From positions 1 to 24,211 of IMG/VR virus record IMGVR_UViG_3300048999_000333: DNA of 24,211 nt; one strand, written 5' to 3'. The notes under the pieces are model-generated. The model searched no databases. It had not been told where the DNA came from and saw only the letters and a list, made by a program, of their open reading frames with translations. The position numbers were made by a program, and so were the translations under genes. This DNA is from a virus. Numbering within the stretch: position 1 is the stretch's first letter; the number at the start of each line of letters is the position of its first letter. Shown in pieces: positions 22,140 to 24,211 of the stretch.

Positions 22140-22205
22140 CGTTACCTCCCGACAAGTAGCATCGGCGCTACAGAGCGTGGGGTGCAGTGGAGAAGGGTCC
22201 ACAAG
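22140..22205. promoter_or_regulatory. 66-bp divergent control region with inverted repeat
   Basis: This gap separates the minus-strand small genes from the plus-strand XRE regulator, so it must carry promoters for both. GTAGC (22156-22160) and GCTAC (22167-22171) form a 5-bp inverted repeat with a 6-nt centre, an operator-like spacing. It could be the site by which the regulator controls itself and the small genes. The promoter hexamers are not clear. Confidence 0.4.
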
Positions 22206-22904
22206 ATGTCCACAGACACGGTGCCGGGCGGCCGGCTGAGGGCCGAGCGCGAAGGCGCGGGACTGTCGCTCACGGAGATGGCGAAGCGGGCACGGTTCTC
22301 GAAATCGCTGCTCGGTATGGTCGAAACCGAGCGACGGGCAGCGACGCCTGAACTGGTCGAGGCGTACGAGCGAGTGCTAGGGGTCGACATGTGGCGCAAG
22401 GACATCACGCACCCGGGGCTGTTCACGGTGAACAAGGCCAGCCGCGAAACGCTGCTCCGTGCCGTCGAGACCGGTGACCCGGGAGTCCTGCGCACGAAGC
22501 CCACCGCGCACCGCACAGACGTCGAGCTCGGCAACCACGTCACCGAGGCTGGGGCCGCGATGTTCCGCCGCTGGGCCGTGGAGGGCGACACCGCGACGCT
22601 CCGCACGAACTCGCTGAGCGTGGTGGCGAAGCTGCCCGGGCAGGAGAACGCCGACCTGGTCGTGCAGGTGCTGGAGTCGGACACGAAGGTCCGGCGGCTC
22701 ATCCTCGCGTCCGAGATCTCCCGCTTGACGCAGCTGGATTGGAAGCAGGCGCTCGCGGGCGCCGACGACCCCTCGACCATCCCGGAGCCCCGGAAGCTGG
22801 CCGCCAAGCTCGCCAAGGGCGCGATCAACCCGAAGGGCACCGAATCGCGATGGGCGTGCTCGCACCTGCTCGCCGGTCTCGTGCCCTACCTCGGCAAGTC
22901 CTGA
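22206..22904 (+). CDS. XRE-family transcriptional regulator with unknown C-terminal domain
   Basis: A 232-aa protein beginning at ATG 22206 behind GGAGAAGGG (22188-22196). Residues about 8-62 are a classic XRE helix-turn-helix (GGRLRAEREGAGLSLTEMAKRARFSKSLLGMVETERRAATPELVEAYERVLG). The remaining 165 residues (VNKASRETLLRAVETGDPGVLR, VVAKLPGQENADLVVQVLESDTKVRRLILASEISRLTQLDWKQAL) do not look like the LexA-type self-cleavage domain nor like DUF5753, and I cannot name them. It may be the immunity repressor, since no other repressor is seen in the window, or a regulator of the neighbouring small genes. It ends 63 bp before a strong terminator. Confidence 0.8.
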   Translation: MSTDTVPGGRLRAEREGAGLSLTEMAKRARFSKSLLGMVETERRAATPELVEAYERVLGVDMWRKDITHPGLFTVNKASRETLLRAVETGDPGVLRTKPTAHRTDVELGNHVTEAGAAMFRRWAVEGDTATLRTNSLSVVAKLPGQENADLVVQVLESDTKVRRLILASEISRLTQLDWKQALAGADDPSTIPEPRKLAAKLAKGAINPKGTESRWACSHLLAGLVPYLGKS

Positions 22905-22967
22905 CCACGCAGAAAAACGCGTGCGGGATCCCGAGCAAGATTTTTCACCGGCTGCCGAGCGCACGAA

Positions 22968-23003
22968 AGAGCCCCGGCCGCCGTGGTGGCTGACCGGGGC
23001 TCT
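22968..23003. terminator. Strong hairpin between convergent genes, probable bidirectional terminator
   Basis: AGAGCCCCGG (22968-22977) and CCGGGGCTCT (22994-23003) are complementary over 10 bp with a 16-nt loop. It lies between the end of the XRE gene and the end of the minus-strand operon and can serve both. The flanking AAAG and short T stretches add mild support. Confidence 0.7.
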
Positions 23004-23017
23004 CTGCTGTTCTACGG

Positions 23018-23464
23018 CTACGGGCGCCACTCCTCGCGGTAGTCCGGATGGTCGTCGTACGGCAGGGCCAGCGCTCGCAACGTCCGGCACGGGAGGCGTT
23101 GAGGGCGGCTGTCCCTGCTTGCTTCGGGATAGCCCCATCCTGCGGCCACGCACGTACCGCACTCGTGCGTGTCTGACTCCGCGTGCTCGTCGATGATCAG
23201 CCGCTTGGCGGCCACGTCGGCGTGTACCCGGTCTGGATTCCAGCGCTGGACATGATCGACGACGTCCGACAGCCACCCGGCTTCAGGGGCCTGGTCCTGA
23301 TCGATGCTGACCACCGCGAAGAAGTTCGGCTCATCGGCGACAACGCGCGCGGAGTGCCCGCGGTCCGAGACGTCCCAGGGCGTCGGGTACACGGCCTGCA
23401 TTGCCTTGGCGGCCTGCTCGTCTTCGTCGAGCCGTGCGCGCAGGAACGCGATCAGGTCATCCAC
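23018..23464 (-). CDS. DUF6221 family protein
   Basis: The minus-strand product (about 148 aa) begins (M)DDLIAFLRARLDEDEQAAKA and ends RTLRALALPYDDHPDYREEWRP, both hallmarks of DUF6221, a family widespread in actinobacteria and their mobile elements with no known activity. Between them are VVDHVQRWNPDRVHADVAAKRLIIDEH and two cysteines in CGTC. The GTG at 23464 is preferred because it gives the family's usual start and a GAGAGG site lies 9 nt upstream; ATG 23473, three codons earlier, is the alternative. Last gene of a three-gene minus-strand operon, 13 bp after the peptidase-like gene. It ends close to a terminator. Confidence 0.8.
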   Translation of the reverse strand: MDDLIAFLRARLDEDEQAAKAMQAVYPTPWDVSDRGHSARVVADEPNFFAVVSIDQDQAPEAGWLSDVVDHVQRWNPDRVHADVAAKRLIIDEHAESDTHECGTCVAAGWGYPEASRDSRPQRLPCRTLRALALPYDDHPDYREEWRP

Positions 23465-23477
23465 GGTGCGCATCCTC

Positions 23478-23963
23478 TCACCGAGCCCACCGCCGAAGCT
23501 CGGCCGCCGCGCGGGTTTCGTAGTCGGTGCAACCGGCGCCGCGCGCGGTGAGGTACGGCTGGTAGAACTCCCACCCCGTCGCCACGGCCGCGCAGTCCGC
23601 GATCGGCTCGAAATGGGCGCCGTACGCCTGCATGGCGCGGGCCATCGTGCCGTACTTCCGGGCCTCCCAGACGTGCGCGACTTCGTGCGCCACGACGGCC
23701 GAGAGGTATCGGCACGGCAGCGCGTTCGAGAACACGATCACCGTCGCGGTGGCGTACGCGGCGGCGTCCGGGTCGATGGCCCGCACCTGCTCGGGCGTGA
23801 TCACCGCGAACGACGTCTCGTGCTCGCCGAGCGCGGCCATGGCGGTCTCGATGACGGCCGGGCGGTCGCACGACGGCGCAGCGGCGGCTCGAGCGGGCTG
23901 GACGGCCGCGCCGAACCCGAGCAGCACGGCGACGGCGGCGAGCACCGCGGCGACGCGGATCAC
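23478..23963 (-). CDS. Secreted HExxH zinc-peptidase-like protein
   Basis: A 161-aa protein with a signal peptide (about 1-27: VAAVLAAVAVLLGFGAAVQPARA-AAA). The mature part has VVAHEVAHVWEARKYG (His93, Glu94, His97), the zincin motif, and later FEPIADCAA, where Glu119 and Asp123 fit the third ligand of gluzincin-type enzymes (E-x3-D). Four cysteines in the mature chain (32, 84, 124, 145) could form two disulfides, as expected outside the cell. It should act in the cell wall or outside. The GTG start overlaps the upstream stop as GTGA, so it is coupled to the 83-aa gene. I cannot name the family or substrate. Confidence 0.7.
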   Translation of the reverse strand: MIRVAAVLAAVAVLLGFGAAVQPARAAAAPSCDRPAVIETAMAALGEHETSFAVITPEQVRAIDPDAAAYATATVIVFSNALPCRYLSAVVAHEVAHVWEARKYGTMARAMQAYGAHFEPIADCAAVATGWEFYQPYLTARGAGCTDYETRAAAELRRWAR

Positions 23964-24211
23964 CGGGCACCGTCCGCGCGTGCCGTCACGACAACCACGG
24001 CGCTGCCGCTGTTGGCGGGGTAGTCGAACGCCAGCTCGTACGTCACGCCGTCGCGCGTGCAGGTGACGGGCGCGGGGTTGTCGGGATCGTCCCCACCGGC
24101 GTCCCCCAGCTCATCCCAGAGCGACACGGCCTCGACGACCGTGAGCCCGCGCGCCGTGAAGTAGTCGACGAACTCGCCGGTGGGGATGAACTCGGTGCGC
24201 GGCTCGCTCAT
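23960..24211 (-). CDS. Hypothetical protein, 83 aa
   Basis: The minus-strand frame begins with an ATG at the very last base of the window, so an earlier start cannot be excluded and its promoter is not visible. The product starts SEPRTEFIPTGEFVDYFTARGLTVVEAVSLWDELGD, a helical segment, and goes on with strands (PVTCTRDGVTYELAFDYPANSGSAVVVVTA). It is acidic with no signal peptide. It is the first visible gene of the operon with the secreted peptidase-like and DUF6221 proteins. I do not recognise it. Confidence 0.6.
   Translation of the reverse strand: MSEPRTEFIPTGEFVDYFTARGLTVVEAVSLWDELGDAGGDDPDNPAPVTCTRDGVTYELAFDYPANSGSAVVVVTARADGAR

Larger units (their letters stand above)
322..24211. mobile_element. 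Prophage, siphovirus type, right end not in window
   Basis: The gene order is integrase, early and replication genes, terminase, portal, protease, capsid, connectors, tail, then accessory genes. The left limit is the junction inside the lysE-like gene. No second lysE fragment is seen by 24211, so the element continues past the window. All head and tail genes recognised here are intact, so the prophage may be functional. A lysis enzyme was not found. Confidence 0.85.

Noticed and set aside
22206-22904. Toxin-antitoxin or DUF397/DUF5753 pair around the XRE gene
   Set aside because: The C-terminal domain does not show the DUF5753 pattern and no DUF397-like small partner is adjacent.
1-24211. 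tRNA genes or a tRNA attachment site
   Set aside because: No cloverleaf-type sequence with a T-arm motif was noticed, and the junction lies in a protein gene, as is usual for serine integrases.

Overview
The window looks like most of an integrated siphovirus-type prophage in a high-GC actinobacterium. The GC-rich composition, the GTG starts, the GGAGG-type ribosome sites and the relatives I recognise (DUF5047 tail protein, DUF6221 protein, PrimPol-type replication module) suggest Pseudonocardiales, perhaps an Amycolatopsis relative. The genus is inferred, not proven.

Left end (1-2590): the minus strand carries the middle of a LysE-family amino-acid exporter that loses its reading frame at about position 321-336. 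A large serine integrase starts only about 20 bp further on. This is the signature of phage integration inside the exporter gene. The missing first part of lysE is not seen anywhere up to 24211, so the second attachment site lies beyond the window. The integrase has no Shine-Dalgarno sequence and a -10-like hexamer 7 nt before its ATG. Short repeated elements (TGTGCCTAGT x3, and a 44-bp imperfect repeat containing GCGCAGTAAGCGC x2) lie between integrase and early genes.

Early and replication module (2589-7072): an excisionase-like helix-turn-helix protein, an HNH-AP2 homing-type endonuclease, an unknown protein, a PrimPol-type primase/polymerase and a P-loop helicase-like protein follow each other with four consecutive ATGA overlaps. 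Directly downstream is a 417-bp stretch that looks non-coding. It holds GGGTGGCGA repeats forming a perfect 25-bp inverted repeat around a 119-bp AT-richer segment, and is my best candidate for the phage replication origin. A small HNH nuclease follows.

Morphogenesis module (7218-21426), in HK97-like order: small and large terminase, a tiny membrane protein, portal, a small Cys-rich protein, prohead protease with a C-terminal extension, major capsid, connector, tail terminator-like protein, tail tube, a beta-rich protein, two-frame tail chaperone, gp10-like protein, tape measure, a distal-tail-like protein with an inserted domain, a DUF5047 hub protein, a baseplate OB-fold protein, a tail-tip protein and a small coiled-coil/membrane protein. 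No endolysin is recognisable.

Right part (21427-24211): accessory and regulatory genes on both strands, separated by two strong hairpins that look like bidirectional terminators. There is a 58-aa protein, a minus-strand pair of small proteins (76 and 25 aa) diverging from an XRE-type regulator, and a minus-strand operon of an 83-aa unknown protein, a secreted HExxH zinc-peptidase-like protein and a DUF6221 protein. These may be lysogeny-expressed cargo. All functional statements come from reading the sequence; no database search was run.
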